The notes under the pieces were generated by a model. It worked only from the letters and a program-made list of their open reading frames with translations. It did no database searches and was not told where the DNA came from. From Pisolithus tinctorius (Eukaryota; Basidiomycota; Agaricomycetes; Boletales; Pisolithaceae): a stretch of 64,000 bases of DNA. Below are positions 8,398 to 19,374 of the stretch, one piece after another (position 1 is the stretch's first letter; each line of letters opens with the position of its first letter). The stretch spans positions 175,146 through 239,145 of the forward strand of contig JANFAH010000077.1 of NCBI GenBank assembly GCA_024663395.1. Direction: 5' to 3'. The position numbers were made by a program, and so were the translations under genes.

Positions 8398-8867
8398 TGA
8401 CTGGGGACAGTCAGCGTTCAAAGTCCCCCACAGGGGTGACCAGCATACCACTTGATCCACCCGATATCAGACATAGTTCGTTTCCTTTTATCTGTTTTAC
8501 CCCGGGTTTCATCCGGAGACCTCTGTTCCACCCCGGGTTTCATCCGGTGATTCTGCTGATAGCTAGTCCTCACTCAAAAAACATAAAAACCGCTTACAAA
8601 AAGTCCAAAACCATCCAGAAAAATAACAAAACACTGAATAAGCATATAGCCAAAACAACGTCTCTCCTATCTCTCTTACTAGTCTCACTGATACCGTCTT
8701 CAGCCGCTCCATACCGCAGATACTTGCAACCACCCCGCGCATTTCTTCTTCGAACATGCAGTCAGCGTGTGCCCCTTGGTCTTTTTTCCTTTCAGTTTGT
8801 TCTCTGTTTCCTTACAATTAATACCCAATAAACAGTCCCTCCACTCTCTCTCCACCACTCCGTCACA
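8398..8867 (+). repeat. LTR-like segment after retroelement 2
   Basis: This stretch follows integrase, begins TGACTGGGGACAGTCAGC and ends CCGTCACA. It carries a GGGGAC...GTCCCC inverted motif (8403-8428) and a duplicated CCCCGGGTTTCATCCGG near 8503 and 8533. A very similar opening recurs at 10492. It is a plausible 3' LTR, but no 5' partner is present to prove it. Confidence 0.3.
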
Positions 8868-9115
8868 TCCTACCGTCAAGATCGTTTCACGAGGACTTAC
8901 TGTTGAGAGAAGTCAAAAGTCGCACGAAGAAGACAAGTCGGGTGGTACCCCGCGCATCATATCCTGCTGCAGCCGCACTATCCTGCAGAACATCTTCAAG
9001 CACTTCAAGTTGTTTGCAACTTCGCACAGAAGCAAGAAAAGTGGTATATTCAGCGCGATGTGCACTGACATGCGGGTTGGGCAATGCAACGAGTCTAAAC
9101 TAACTACAGATGTTT

Positions 9116-10217
9116 CTACTCCACCCCAATTTTCTCCAGTGCCTCGGCGAGCTGATCCACGTGCACCTGAAGTCGAAGGTAGGCAGCGTGCAACTCCGCA
9201 GCCTCTGCGCACAACAGCCTCAACGACTGCAAGAGGTCGGCCATGACCTTGGGATCGAGCCGACCGCGCACTGGTGCCTTCCCCTTTGTGCATGTGTGGC
9301 TCTCGACCACTTCCACCTCGTCGTCGTCTGTGGCCCTCTTGGAGGGGCCAGCCTTTGCAGCCTTTGAGGACTGTGCTACTTGGCATCAGCTGGAACCCCC
9401 CTGAAGTAAAGTTGCCACTCACCGATGAATGCGCCTGCCTGCGCCTTCTTTCCTGCGGCCTTCATTGACTTTTCACACCCCTGCTTCATCCACGTGCAGC
9501 CATTGCACGTGTGCCCAACCGGACCTGTGCACGCGGTGTTCTTGACCATGCAGCACGCACAGGGCACCTTGTGGAGGATCGAACCGGGCGGGACAATGAT
9601 CTTGGGCTCCTCCTCATCTTCGCTCTCTGCAATGGTTTGCCACGACCGCTTTTGATCCAGGTGTCAGCTGCTACTGCACTGTTACAAACGTGCACTTACC
9701 TTGCAAACCGGCTGGGACACCACTTCGACATGTGACATCTTCTCCGTCGCCACAGGCACCACGAGACTCACACCTTGTTCTTCAACAACCTGCGAAGCCT
9801 CCTCTTCCATCCGCATGTCCTCGTCGGTCCTTCCACACACAATCTCCTCGGCCACCCACTTCTCGTAGGCCTTGTCAGCCTCTGCCACCGTGGGCCCGTC
9901 CGCAGCATCTATCTTGGTATCGATCCCCAGCTCTTGCCCACGCTCAACGAGGGGGAACACTTCTCCCTGGAAGACAGTCAGTACTGTGAGCCTCAAAGAC
10001 CTAGGACACTCACCATCCTCTGCTCCCATCTATGCATCCACATCACCTTTTCTTCCCATAGTTCCTCCTTGTCATCCGGGAGGCACTTCACCTCAGCAAC
10101 CAGCACCGCAGAGGCAGCAATGAACTTCACCTTTAAAGCGGTCTTCTCCGCTTCAATCGGGTCGGGGGAGGCTGCGCATATGAGCTGGGAGAGACAGGGG
10201 GCATGGCTAGTAGACAT
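9116..10217 (-). CDS. Zn2Cys6-like, coiled-coil protein (hypothetical, 311 aa)
   Basis: Four exons on the minus strand, 10217-10014, 9966-9700, 9624-9423 and 9378-9116, join in phase to 311 residues; introns are 47, 75 and 44 bases. At residues 179-207 the cysteines fall as C-x2-C-x6-C-x7-C-x2-C-x6-C, which is exactly the Gal4-type zinc binuclear cluster spacing, but here it lies in the C-terminal half instead of the N-terminus. An acidic stretch precedes it. The last 40 residues form a Leu-rich helix (LLQSLRLLCAEAAELHAAY) suited to a coiled coil. A DNA-binding role is inferred from the cluster only. Similar Cys-rich proteins are common in Agaricomycete genomes, often near transposons, and this one lies between two LTR-like segments. 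The ATG was chosen at 10217; a further upstream in-frame ATG exists at 10313. Confidence 0.6.
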
Positions 10218-10491
10218 GATGAGAGCGATAGAAGGGGTTGATGATGGGGGGGGAGAATCAAATTGATGCGAAGGTTTGAGCCGTGCACTAACAATTATAT
10301 ACTTAGCGGCCATGAGGCACTTATGTCATCGGTCCGGACGCCTATACGCAGTATTCAACAGCCTTCTCGCGTCCCTCGGCTCTATGCTTCCTTCACTTCT
10401 ACACGGAACTCACCAGTGTTCTCAAACCCTCGGTACCACACTGTTGCCATCACCATGTGGCAAGCTATTTATGTCCTCCGCGCCACGTGGC

Positions 10492-11165
10492 TGACCAGGG
10501 ACGGTCAGCATTAAAGTCCCCCGCAGGTGCAAGGAATCCGCATTCCCTGGACACGTAAGCCCCTATCATTAACCGTTCCGTGACTACTGTTACATCCACT
10601 CCCCTCTCACGTTCACCATTGTTCACGCGCTACCTTCCCACGCCCTCGCTCCCTCTCGCGCAATGCTATACCCACGGCTGCTGTGCTCCGGTTGTTGTTT
10701 GTTTTTCCTTGGACTCTTTCTCTTGTCACGGTCTCTATTCCTTTAGTGCTTGTAGTATACCCTCGGCCTCTGTTTTGGCCTGTCTTCTGTGTATGCACTG
10801 TCGTGTGGCTTTCCCTTACTGTACCCTGTCTTACTTAGGTTCCGGGTTTGTCCGGACTATAAAGCCCTGTACTTAGGTACAGAATGATACCTTTTGGCAC
10901 TCGGAAGGTCACCACAAGTTTCCTTTACACTTTGTCTACACCACATGTCTCGCATTCCGCCGTGCATGAACTACATATACCACTCGCACCGCTCGCATCA
11001 CCAGTACTATTCCGCAGACCACACCGCGCACGTCACGAACCACTACCGCTACAAACCGCCGGGTCTCACCTTCTAGTCTCGACAGTCCAGAATCCCTTGG
11101 GACGAGCAATTCGTTCCCTTCATTTTTTATTGTTGTTATCTAAGCCATCTAGCTCGTATTATACA
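10492..11165 (+). repeat. LTR-like segment with TATA box
   Basis: It opens TGACCAGGGACGGTCAGC, closely matching the opening of the 8398 segment, including the GGGAC...GTCCC inverted motif (10498-10520). A CTATAAAGCC box lies near 10857. The end at 11165 (TTATACA) is a guess from the TG...CA rule, and no target duplication was found. Confidence 0.3.
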
Positions 11166-12253
11166 GCTACTTGGACTTTTCCTACACCACAAGACAACAA
11201 ACTAGATGACGGATTGATGGAAGTGCTTACTGATGTCATTGCAGAAGACAGTGGTGATGTAGGAATGGACAAAGGGGAAACTGTGGGGCCAGGCAGGGAT
11301 ACAGGTGGCACACCGGACAGGGCCTGTGAAATACCCTGTGGTACAGGTGTACCTTGAACATTTACGGTGGGCTGCACACTCCAAGGAGTCTGCGTGATTT
11401 GATATTGATTGGGAAACCCGGATTGATCCTGCACGAAGGTAAACTGTGCAGTGGGTTGCACAGGCGGTGGCTGATACTGCATATGAGGTTGTGTGAACGG
11501 TAGCTGATGCTGCACAGCAGGTTGCAGGAATGATGGTGGTGTGGGGGGCTGCATAGATGTGGGCTGAGGCGATATGACAAGGTGTGTGATGGAGCTGGGA
11601 AAATCAGATGACGTGGAAGTAGAAGCCCGGGACCTTTGGGCGGAGGGTCAGGCACCGGTGGCATGGTGTGCATTGGTACCCCTCGCCTTGTCAGGAAGGG
11701 CAAGGTCTCACATACAATTGAAGTATTTGAAGCCTGTGTTTCAGTACTGGGCAGTATCTGGCCGATTCTAGGGGAAGGTCAAGGATTTTTGCACCATGCC
11801 AGGAAAAAATCTTAGACATACCTCGACGACATCATCCATCATGAGCTGCCCTGCCTCAGTTACTACATCAGCTCCTTTTGCTGCTGAATATGCGAGCCCT
11901 GATCCCCTTGCAACAGCTAAAGCTGCATAGTAATCCCGTTTCAGCTTTGAATGAGATGAGTGATACCGAACGCAAGGATAAATCAATAAATGTACACTCT
12001 CCCACTTGTCATAACAGCTTTTCACAGTTTTATGGTAGCCATTGGCTTGGACAGGTAACCGAGATACCAAATTGTTGAAGTGCCCTAGTTGAAAGACCAT
12101 ACAATCACCTGCCTTGGGTCAGATTTCCTCCACAAAATTGAGAAGCATCTCAACATCTGCATGGAGCCATACAGCTTGCAACTTCGGCTGAGGCTCAGAG
12201 CTCGAACTGATTGATGGAGCCTTTCCTTTTGACCCAGAACCCCTACCTTCCAT
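11159..12253 (-). pseudogene. SANT/Myb-like domain gene, decayed
   Basis: From an ATG at 12253 the minus strand reads an N-terminal Ser-rich leader, then a Myb/SANT-like module (VWLHADVEMLLNFVEE, KTVKSCYDKWESV) of the kind that often accompanies fungal transposons. A GT...AG intron (about 11770-11827) leads to a Pro/Gln-rich tail (PQPTSMQPPTPPSFLQPAVQ). Four TGA codons interrupt the otherwise continuous frame, at 12119-12121, 11741-11743, 11708-11710 and 11648-11650. Each stands where Arg is expected or fits well, as in QY-stop-NTGFKYF. I read this as a gene killed by CpG-to-TpG changes. Function is unknown beyond probable DNA binding. Confidence 0.6.
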
Positions 12254-12489
12254 CTTGCTGCGAAGTCAATGTGAGTGGCAGGTCGGAGACACAGAATGGT
12301 CTAGCCTGCAATAAAGGTCGGTTCATCGAGGTGGCATATCATAATGCATATGTGGTAGCTGTGATTCATCACCTGATCAGTAAACACCACAGTTGCAGAT
12401 AGTCCGCAATTATCAACTTAGAAGTCCGCTGAACTCCGCACAGAGTTGGTTTGTATATGTTTTGCATAAGGAAGTGGAAATTCTGCTAC

Positions 12490-12635
12490 CGTTCAGGCCC
12501 TTAATCTTTCTAAGTACCCAGTGGTGTTTCAGTAATTATTCATTGAGGGGGAAAACACCTCACATGGCTCATCTTAGACAGACATCAAAACAGAAATACT
12601 GTGTCTAATTAAATTCTAAGTTTGAGTGTCAGGTG
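12490..12635 (+). repeat. relic terminal inverted repeat of a KDZ-type element
   Basis: The segment matches, with substitutions, the right terminal repeat of the KDZ element (26,000-26,145), including AGGGGGAAAACACCTCA, ACATCAAAACAG and the terminal GTCAGGTG. No matching opposite end was seen to the left, so it is a fragment of an older related element. Confidence 0.65.
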
Positions 12636-13083
12636 CTGCACATTTTTATGCTTATGTCATTGCATAAAATGTGGAGGAGTGATGAAAATAAACTGTGGGG
12701 ATTTGTGGAGAAGAAGAGGACAAGGAATGGTGGGTTCAGAGACATGTCAGCGACATCATGAATCATGCTGATAGGCAAGCTCATCACTATCTGGATTTGT
12801 GATGTCTATCACCAAGTGACGCACACCACTTTCTGTAGTGTCTGCCATGTGAAGATGAGGTGCGGTTGACTGTCGATATTCTCCACTCATCGGCATCACT
12901 CCTTTGCAATCGCCCCTCACTTTTACGGTCGCGTTTCTGGAGATTCCGGGCCGTCACTACCTTTGAGCAATGAAAGTGTCCCTACACCTGGACGTAGACT
13001 GCATCCAGGAATAGGTAGGCTACGGGACGGTGACCTATATAATGGCAGGTCCCACACTTCGTCTAGTTAACGGGTAGCCCAGT
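12636..13083. other. intergenic, upstream of the alpha/beta hydrolase gene
   Basis: No coding signal was seen. The last 60 bases before the ATG contain TATATAATGG (about 13036), a possible TATA element for the downstream gene. Confidence 0.4.
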
Positions 13084-14793
13084 ATGAGCACCAAAACTTC
13101 CAGCGTGCCCCACAAACCTCCCCCACCCTGGGTGTCCATTAGCTCACGATCAGTGTTGCCTACCCCTTTGCGAATTCCCTCGCTGCCCTCGCCTCCTAGA
13201 CAAGATACCATCCATGCGGCTTATACGCTCAGCACACATATCATTCCTGCTGTCTCGCCTAGACTGGTTCCAGATGTTCCCGTTCCCAAAGTCCCAACAC
13301 ACAATAATTCGATGCCAGCCTCTGAAAGGCGGAAGCAGGCAACCACAATCATCAGGGAACTCATTGAGAGGCAGATGTGTTTCGCGCAAGGGAAATTGAC
13401 CGGTGACCGTAGCCAGAAGCCACTTTGGAATTGTGTCAACCGTTATGTCCGGGTACATAGGCACGATACCTTGGGGACTGGTTTAACTTTGTTCCTCGTT
13501 CCTGCAACTGGGCTCCCAAAGGAGGTGAGTTTAACTAGCCACTTTCCTCGTATGTTGGTAACGGGGATTTTAGATATGGGAAACTATGTTACGAAGTCTT
13601 CTAGATTCGACATCTGGCCTTGTGGATGAAGTATGGTCTTGGGAAGCCGTCAATCATGGCGACTCGGCTCTTGTGAATGCGGAAAGTTTGAGCGGAATTT
13701 GTAGGATTCTCCCTCTGCGATGTCCATTGGATCTAATGTTCCCTCAGTCGACTGGCACGATGATGCCCGCGACATTGCGAACTTTCTTTTAAACTATCTC
13801 CCCGAAAAGGCCACCCCTGTGTCGCTGCCTACTTGCCTTGCCCGTGTTCCAGAAGCCACGAGTGACGCACGCAAAGAACTTGGTTATCACTGTCGGAGGC
13901 TTGTAGTAGTTGGTCACTCGTTTGGTGGCACTTCCCTGTAGGTATTTGCGTTGCGAAGTTTGATGGCTGCTCATTTCTTTTTGTGCAGAACCTTGGCAGC
14001 TTTGAATTTCCCCAAGTTGTTTTCGTCCCTCATACTAGTGGACCCCATCATTTTAGCTGACAAGACCAGGACTGTTGAGGAAGCTGTCAGGTTCGCTGTT
14101 AACGCTTTTACCAGGCGAATGCTTTGGTCATCTCGGTGAGTGCTGGTTTTGATATAGTTGCTTTTACTAATTGATACCAGTGAAGACGCCCTACGTCAGT
14201 TCAAGCAATCACCATTCTTCGCATCTTGGCACCCGGAGGTCCTAAAGACATACGTTGATCATGGGTTGACCGTAGACGCCACGGGCGGTGTCAGATTGAA
14301 AATGACCACCGTTCAGGAGGGCCTGAGCTATATCAGTATGCATATTTCTTTTGAAGTTTGGAAGTTGTTGGAGAAATTGGATAAGAATATCACTCTTCGA
14401 TGGATCGTGCCGTCGCCTGGGTAGGTCGTCCTCCTCCGCTCGTGCTACAACGCCGCACCAGAACCGGTCATGATCTTTCGATTCACTTTCAGTTTCCTTG
14501 GAGAGGAAGATACCAAAGTGAGGGTTTGGCGTCGACCTACCAATGCATCCAACGTGGTTTTCCCCTCCGTTGGACACCTTGTATGTGGCCGTTGATTTGA
14601 ATTTCACACCATTTTAATTTCACACATCAATCGTGTACCTCAGATCGTACAGGAAGCACCAATTGAACTTGGTGAGCAGTCATTGACCGTGGGACCTAGT
14701 ACTGAACTGAACTGAAACGATCTTGCAGCTCAGGATATCGCCACATTCTTGTCGAGGAATTATGGGTCTCCGCAAATCAAAGCAGTTTTATGA
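13084..14793 (+). CDS. alpha/beta hydrolase-fold protein (441 aa)
   Basis: Eight exons (13084-13524, 13574-13700, 13748-13937, 13989-14135, 14181-14420, 14493-14580, 14644-14671, 14729-14793) join without phase error into 441 residues. The fold is shown by an early hydrophobic strand with a TGLPKE oxyanion-type turn, the nucleophile elbow VVVGHSFGGTSL with the catalytic Ser, a following SSLILVDPI strand, and a late VGHLIVQEAP supplying the catalytic His. The acid is not assigned with certainty. The first 90 residues are Pro/Ser-rich and may be disordered or a targeting region. Esterase, lipase or epoxide-hydrolase-like activity is possible; the substrate cannot be told. The gene is intact and lies just left of the KDZ insertion, which missed it by about 370 bases. 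Confidence 0.82.
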
Positions 14794-15156
14794 ATTCGTT
14801 ATGTCCGCTAACCCACCAACACAGGTTAGTATACGGTGTGACAGGAATGGGTTTTCCAGAGGCCAATCTTGGAATCCAGTTTGTTGAGCGCATATGTATG
14901 TATGTACTCTGATGACTTGTGATGACTAGAACTCCTTTAGAATTTCGTACTTGGTTTTACATCATGCAAGGTTGTCGTGTGTAGTCATGTATGGCGACGA
15001 TAATAAATAACGCAGCAGGAGCGGGGAACAAGCGTCGCACTGCTTTCTTCACAGGTCGTGCCATCTCTTCGCATGCCTGTTTCTTCGTGCTATCCGTAAT
15101 GCCCACCACTGCATCCGGGAGCACTTGGGGGATGTACTGAGCGGCTTAAATTCAAG
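14794..15156. other. 3' flank of the hydrolase gene
   Basis: It contains AATAAATAACG near 15000, a possible polyadenylation signal. No gene was seen up to the transposon target duplication. Confidence 0.4.
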
Positions 15157-15162
15157 AATATA
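15157..15162 (+). repeat. target-site duplication AATATA, left copy
   Basis: AATATA directly precedes the left inverted repeat (CCACCTGATACTCC), and the same six bases directly follow the right one at 26146-26151. Confidence 0.8.
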
Positions 15163-15914
15163 CCACCTGATACTCCCACTTATATAATCTAATTAGACAC
15201 AACATTGCTGTTTTGATGTCGGTCTAAGACGAGGCATTTGAGGTGTTTTCCCCCTCAATGAATAATTATTGAATACCGTAGAGTACTTAAAAAGATTAAG
15301 AGCCACTAATCTACCTGAGCCACACCAGGCGCACTGGGATTTGTCATCAGCGCCCCGCCGATGCTTCCCACGCACGTGACGCGTCATCCCCGACACCTCT
15401 CGTCGCCGTTGTCGACAGCGAGCTCGCATATCTCAACAACTACACAACGTACAAGCATCGGACTTTCACGGCCGTATAGTACTCATGTCTAGCTAGCATT
15501 CTGTAACATATTATTAATTACCACTAGATACTATGTACTAAGCTACCAGAGCTGTGCCGCGTCGCACTAGGATTTGTCATCAACACACCACCCGTACTTC
15601 CCACGCACGTGACGCGTCATCCCCGACACCTCTCGTCGCCGTTGCCGACAGCGAACTCGCATATCTCAACAACTACACAACGCGCAAACATCGGACTTTC
15701 ACGGCCGTATAGTACTCATGTCTAGCTAGCATTCTGTAACATATTATTAATTACCACTAGATACTAAGTACTAAGCTACCAGAGTGGTGCCGCGTCGCAC
15801 TGGGCTTTGTCATCAACGCCCACCCGTACTTCCCACGCACGTGACGTGTCATCCCCGACACCTCTCGTCGCCGTTGTCGACAGCGAGCTCGCATATCTCA
15901 ACAACTACACAACG
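15163..15914 (+). repeat. left terminal inverted repeat (752 bp)
   Basis: It starts CCACCTGATACTCCC and includes three of the 232-bp subterminal repeats. It is identical by eye to the reverse complement of 25394-26145 and diverges where the left arm reads CGTACAAG and the right arm CGCACAAA. Confidence 0.9.
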
Positions 15915-16490
15915 TACAAGCATCGGACTTTCACGGCCGTATAGTACTCATGTCTAGCTAGCATTCTGTAACATATTATTAATTACCACTAGATACTATG
16001 TACTAAGCTACCAGAGCTGTGCCGCGTCGCACTAGGATTTGTCATCAACACACCACCCGTACTTCCCACGCACGTGACGCGTCATCCCCGACACCTCTCG
16101 TCGCCGTTGCCGACAGCGAACTCGCATATCTCAACAACTACACAACGCACAAACGTCGGACTTTCACGGCCGTATAGTACCCATGTCTAGCTAGTGCTCT
16201 GTAACATATTATTGATGATCGCTGTACTAAGCTACCAGAGCCGTGCCGCATCGCACTGGGATTTGTCATCAACGCCCACCTGTACTTCCCACGCACGTGC
16301 CCTCTCGTCGCCGTTGTCGACAGCGAGCTCACATATCTCAACAACAAGACAACGCACAAACATCGAACTTTCACGGCCGTATAGTACCCATGGCTAGCTA
16401 GTGCTCTGTAACATATTATTGATTATTGCTGGATACTACGTACTAAGCATCAAGCTACCAGAGCCGCATCGCACTGGGTGACACACCAGT
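15329..16490 (+). repeat. subterminal tandem repeats, about 5 copies of 232 bp
   Basis: The GCGTCGCAC landmark recurs at about 15329, 15561, 15794, 16026, 16250 and 16468 (periods 232, 233, 232, 224, 218). Each unit carries CACGTGACGCGTCATCCCC and a TCACGGCCGTATAG block. The 10-bp palindrome TGACGCGTCA is intact in units 1, 2 and 4. Arrays of this sort near transposon ends often bind the transposase; here that is an inference. Confidence 0.85.
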
Positions 16491-16765
16491 TGTCATGTGT
16501 TCGGCAAACACCGTTGGACATAGTCTCCTCACCAAGTACGCGTATCACGACTGTTGTATATTGTAAAAACATCGGATTTTCACACAGACGTACAGTGTAT
16601 ATAGAAGGGCAGTGGATGCATGAATGAATTGATCTACGGCGCGTGACTGTGCATAACTTTCGGAAGATATATAAGTGCGTTACATCGACAGCGACCGGAA
16701 AATCCTGCGTTAAAATGCGTGCGTGACGAAGTATTAAAGTAGGGTGGATAAAAACTTACATCTCA

Positions 16766-18635
16766 TTACTCGTCATCTTCCGTGGAGCTGTTGTCCTCCG
16801 AAGACGAGTCGATCAATGCGACGCTTTTTGGAGCTTTCCCCTTGCCTGGTGCTGTGCGGCGGCGTTTCCTGCCCGCATCGGAGCGCTTCTTGCGAGGTTT
16901 TCCAACCGCTTCCCCAGCAATTCGTCGTTCCTTAAGTCGATCCGCGTGTTGCATACGTTGTTGCGTAGACATGTACGCCCAACGACATGTACCTGCTTTA
17001 AGCGCGTCACGAAGGGTACGGAGGTGTTCAGCATTTGTAGTGGCGCGAGGAGACTGGAACGGAACACTCTCCGGCCACCCAAGTAGCTCGATGCCGTATT
17101 TCTCCTTGATGGCCACCTCAAAATTGACGAAGTTGATTCGGATTTTTTTTCTTGGCAACAACACCTGTGTATACGCGCATGTCAGGAGCTGTTAGAAGGT
17201 AGAACGAATACTCACGGAGACCAGAATTAAGAATGCGGGCACACATTCGCTGCATGCCTTCTACGGAGTTGCGCTCCTCGATGTCTGTATGAACAACGTA
17301 ATTCAATACTTAATAGCTATTTAACGCCACTCTCGACCTACTTTTTCCATGCATGCATGCCCACTGTTCCAGTTTACGAACGATTTCGTCGGGTTCGAGG
17401 TCCATAACATCCTCCCAAAAGTCCATGACATTATCAGTTCCGTACCAGAAAGGCTGCGATGAGTCGTAGACGTGTCCACGAGTGGCAAAGAGGCATGCGT
17501 ATATTCCAGTGCGAAGGGCAAGTCCATCAAGCTATAGGAATTCAGTTGATGATCATTAGAATAGAACGCGGAACTCACTATTTTAAAAACATGCTCCAAG
17601 GTCGACTGTGCATCGTGCGCCGCTGCAGAATTTGTAGCGCGAACACTCACGTTCTTGAGAGTGCGATATTCCGTGAGGGCACGTAACAATTCATCTTTTT
17701 CATCTTGAGTCATGTCCTGGTATTTGGGGTCCGCCCTTGCCAACTCCCGAATCTGTTGGAGGGAGAGCTTCTCCCCACGAGCGCGACCTGTGATGCATGA
17801 GTTAGAGCTGGAATATAACAGCATCAGAGTGGGAAATTACCTTCATTAACCTCGTTTGCCTTGTCGTGAATAATGGCATTGGCCAGTTGCGTGCTGCGCG
17901 GGTTCTGATAATATTTGTGACCGCCCAGGAGCTTCTTGACCTTCTCACTTGTAACATTATGTGTAGTCGCAACGGCCTGTACCTTCATTTCGAACTCATT
18001 GGCTAGGGACTGGATGGCATCGTTCAGAAGCGTGTCACGATCCCTCCGTTGTGCTGCAGAAATTTGCCTTGATGCCGCATGCGCGCTGCGATGATCTTTC
18101 TCCACAGCGGAGAGTGGCTGACGAGGCTGCATGACTGGCCGTCCAGGGTTTCGGGTAGCCCAAGTGGACTTGTTGCCTGCCGCTTTAACCACCGAGACTC
18201 CGCCGTTGCAAACGTTGGGTGTGCCGTTATTGGGATGTGTACTAGAGGTGGTCACGCCGGGGACAGAGGTAGCATTTGAATGGGCAGTCTCGGCAGGCGT
18301 GGTGTCCGGATGATGGTCTACCGCGGTGCAAGAAATTGGGACATGTGCGGACGCCGTTACTTGAGCAGTAGATGAAGGTAGGGCGGGTCTCGAAGTCAGA
18401 GATGACTCGAGCCGAGGGACGGAAATGGCTAAGAGAGCGGGGTCCAGTGCAGGATAACCATAGGATGGGTTGTGCAATTCCAAAGGCTGTGGAGGCGATT
18501 GTGCAGCGTTGGGAGGGAACGGCGCATCGGACAGATTCCGGAAATTATACGAGTTGAACCCTGGAGTCGGACATGCGGAATCACCTCCTGCGGGGCCGAA
18601 GGTGGTGGAGGAAAGGTGAAAACATATTGGTCCAT
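16766..18635 (-). pseudogene. KDZ-associated protein of unknown function, with one frameshift
   Basis: Minus-strand exons that can be joined are (upstream to) 17841, 17787-17579, 17531-17342, 17284-17216 and 17164-16766. The N-terminus is Pro/Ser/Thr-rich. A conserved central part reads ISAAQRRDRDTLLNDAIQSL then VKKLLGGHKYYQNPRS, followed by FATRGHVYDSSQPFWYG and DFWEDVMDLEPDEIV, then KEKYGIELLGWPESVPF, and a basic tail with an acidic Ser/Glu end. I recognise it as a recurring Agaricomycete family that travels with transposons, but know no function. The last exon is one base out of phase, at a run of eight T (17143-17150), so the copy is frameshifted or misread there. The start is uncertain: an ATG at 18635 is out of phase with the downstream exon, so an early intron may be missed. 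Confidence 0.6.
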
Positions 18636-19374
18636 GCTGTAGGTAGAGCATCGAGGCGCGAAGTCTATAGTATTGCTGCACGTCTCCAAATCCTGGAAAA
18701 TAAAATAAAATTTGACAGCGTGATATTGAGCGGATGACATTGGTGTACTCTGTCATTAGGACGATCAGGTACGATATATACAACTCGATATAAGACCATG
18801 TGGACCTGTGGGGCATCAGCATGATACAATAATATACTAGAGGCGATGTGAGTAACGGGCTATTGATAACACTTGCCGTGGATGAAGCCGATACCCTGCT
18901 GTCAACTCGCCAAAGTTGAGTGGGCACTAGTATGGCCGCCATCACATCGTAATATCTGCATTAATGGGAACCGTCTAATCAGCATTTTGTTTTCTGTATG
19001 ATACAACGAACGCAATTACCGCAGAGCTCGGGGAAATTTGGATAGACGGGTTTGGACGATCGCGTGGAAGTCCATACAATAGAACTCTGGATAAAAAGAC
19101 CATTAATTCAGCTACGCTAGAAAAGATTTCAGTACCTGGATCCTTCTACGGCGACTTAGGCCAACAGTCAGAGATGACAGACCCCGAGACACACGACAAT
19201 GGTCATGTGACCAGGAGAAATTTCTTGAGTCCGAACGTCACGCGTCAAGCCTAAGTATCTCTGTAATCTGCTTCCTCCCAAGTCGCACCAGGTAAGTTTT
19301 GTATATTACCCTTAGTATCCGTGTAAACTAAACCCAACATCCCTTTCCCATAGCTAGCGTCTTCATGTTCGTAC

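Larger units (their letters stand above)
3258..8867 (+). mobile_element. Ty3/Gypsy retrotransposon 2, 5'-truncated copy
   Basis: The plus-strand order is a Gag-like/protease ORF, RT, RNase H and integrase, which is Ty3/Gypsy order. The 5' end is missing: element 1 begins exactly where this one would extend, which suggests that element 1 inserted here. The reading frame is broken in several places (frame change near 3357, TGA at 6209-6211, one-base shift near 6910-6930), so this copy is probably inactive. The 3' end is set at an LTR-like TG...CA segment and is uncertain. Confidence 0.8.

Noticed and set aside
10492..11165. Complete solo LTR with target duplication
   Set aside because: The five bases on each side (GTGGC and GCTAC) differ, so the borders are not proven and the call was kept at low confidence.
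802..12121. Reassignment of TGA to an amino acid
   Set aside because: MCM4 is cleanly closed by its own stop, ORC3, UPF3, the hydrolase and the GST genes end normally, and several of these use TGA as the stop.
15329..16490. CRISPR-like array
   Set aside because: The whole 232-bp unit is repeated without unique spacers, and this is a eukaryote; it is a subterminal transposon repeat.
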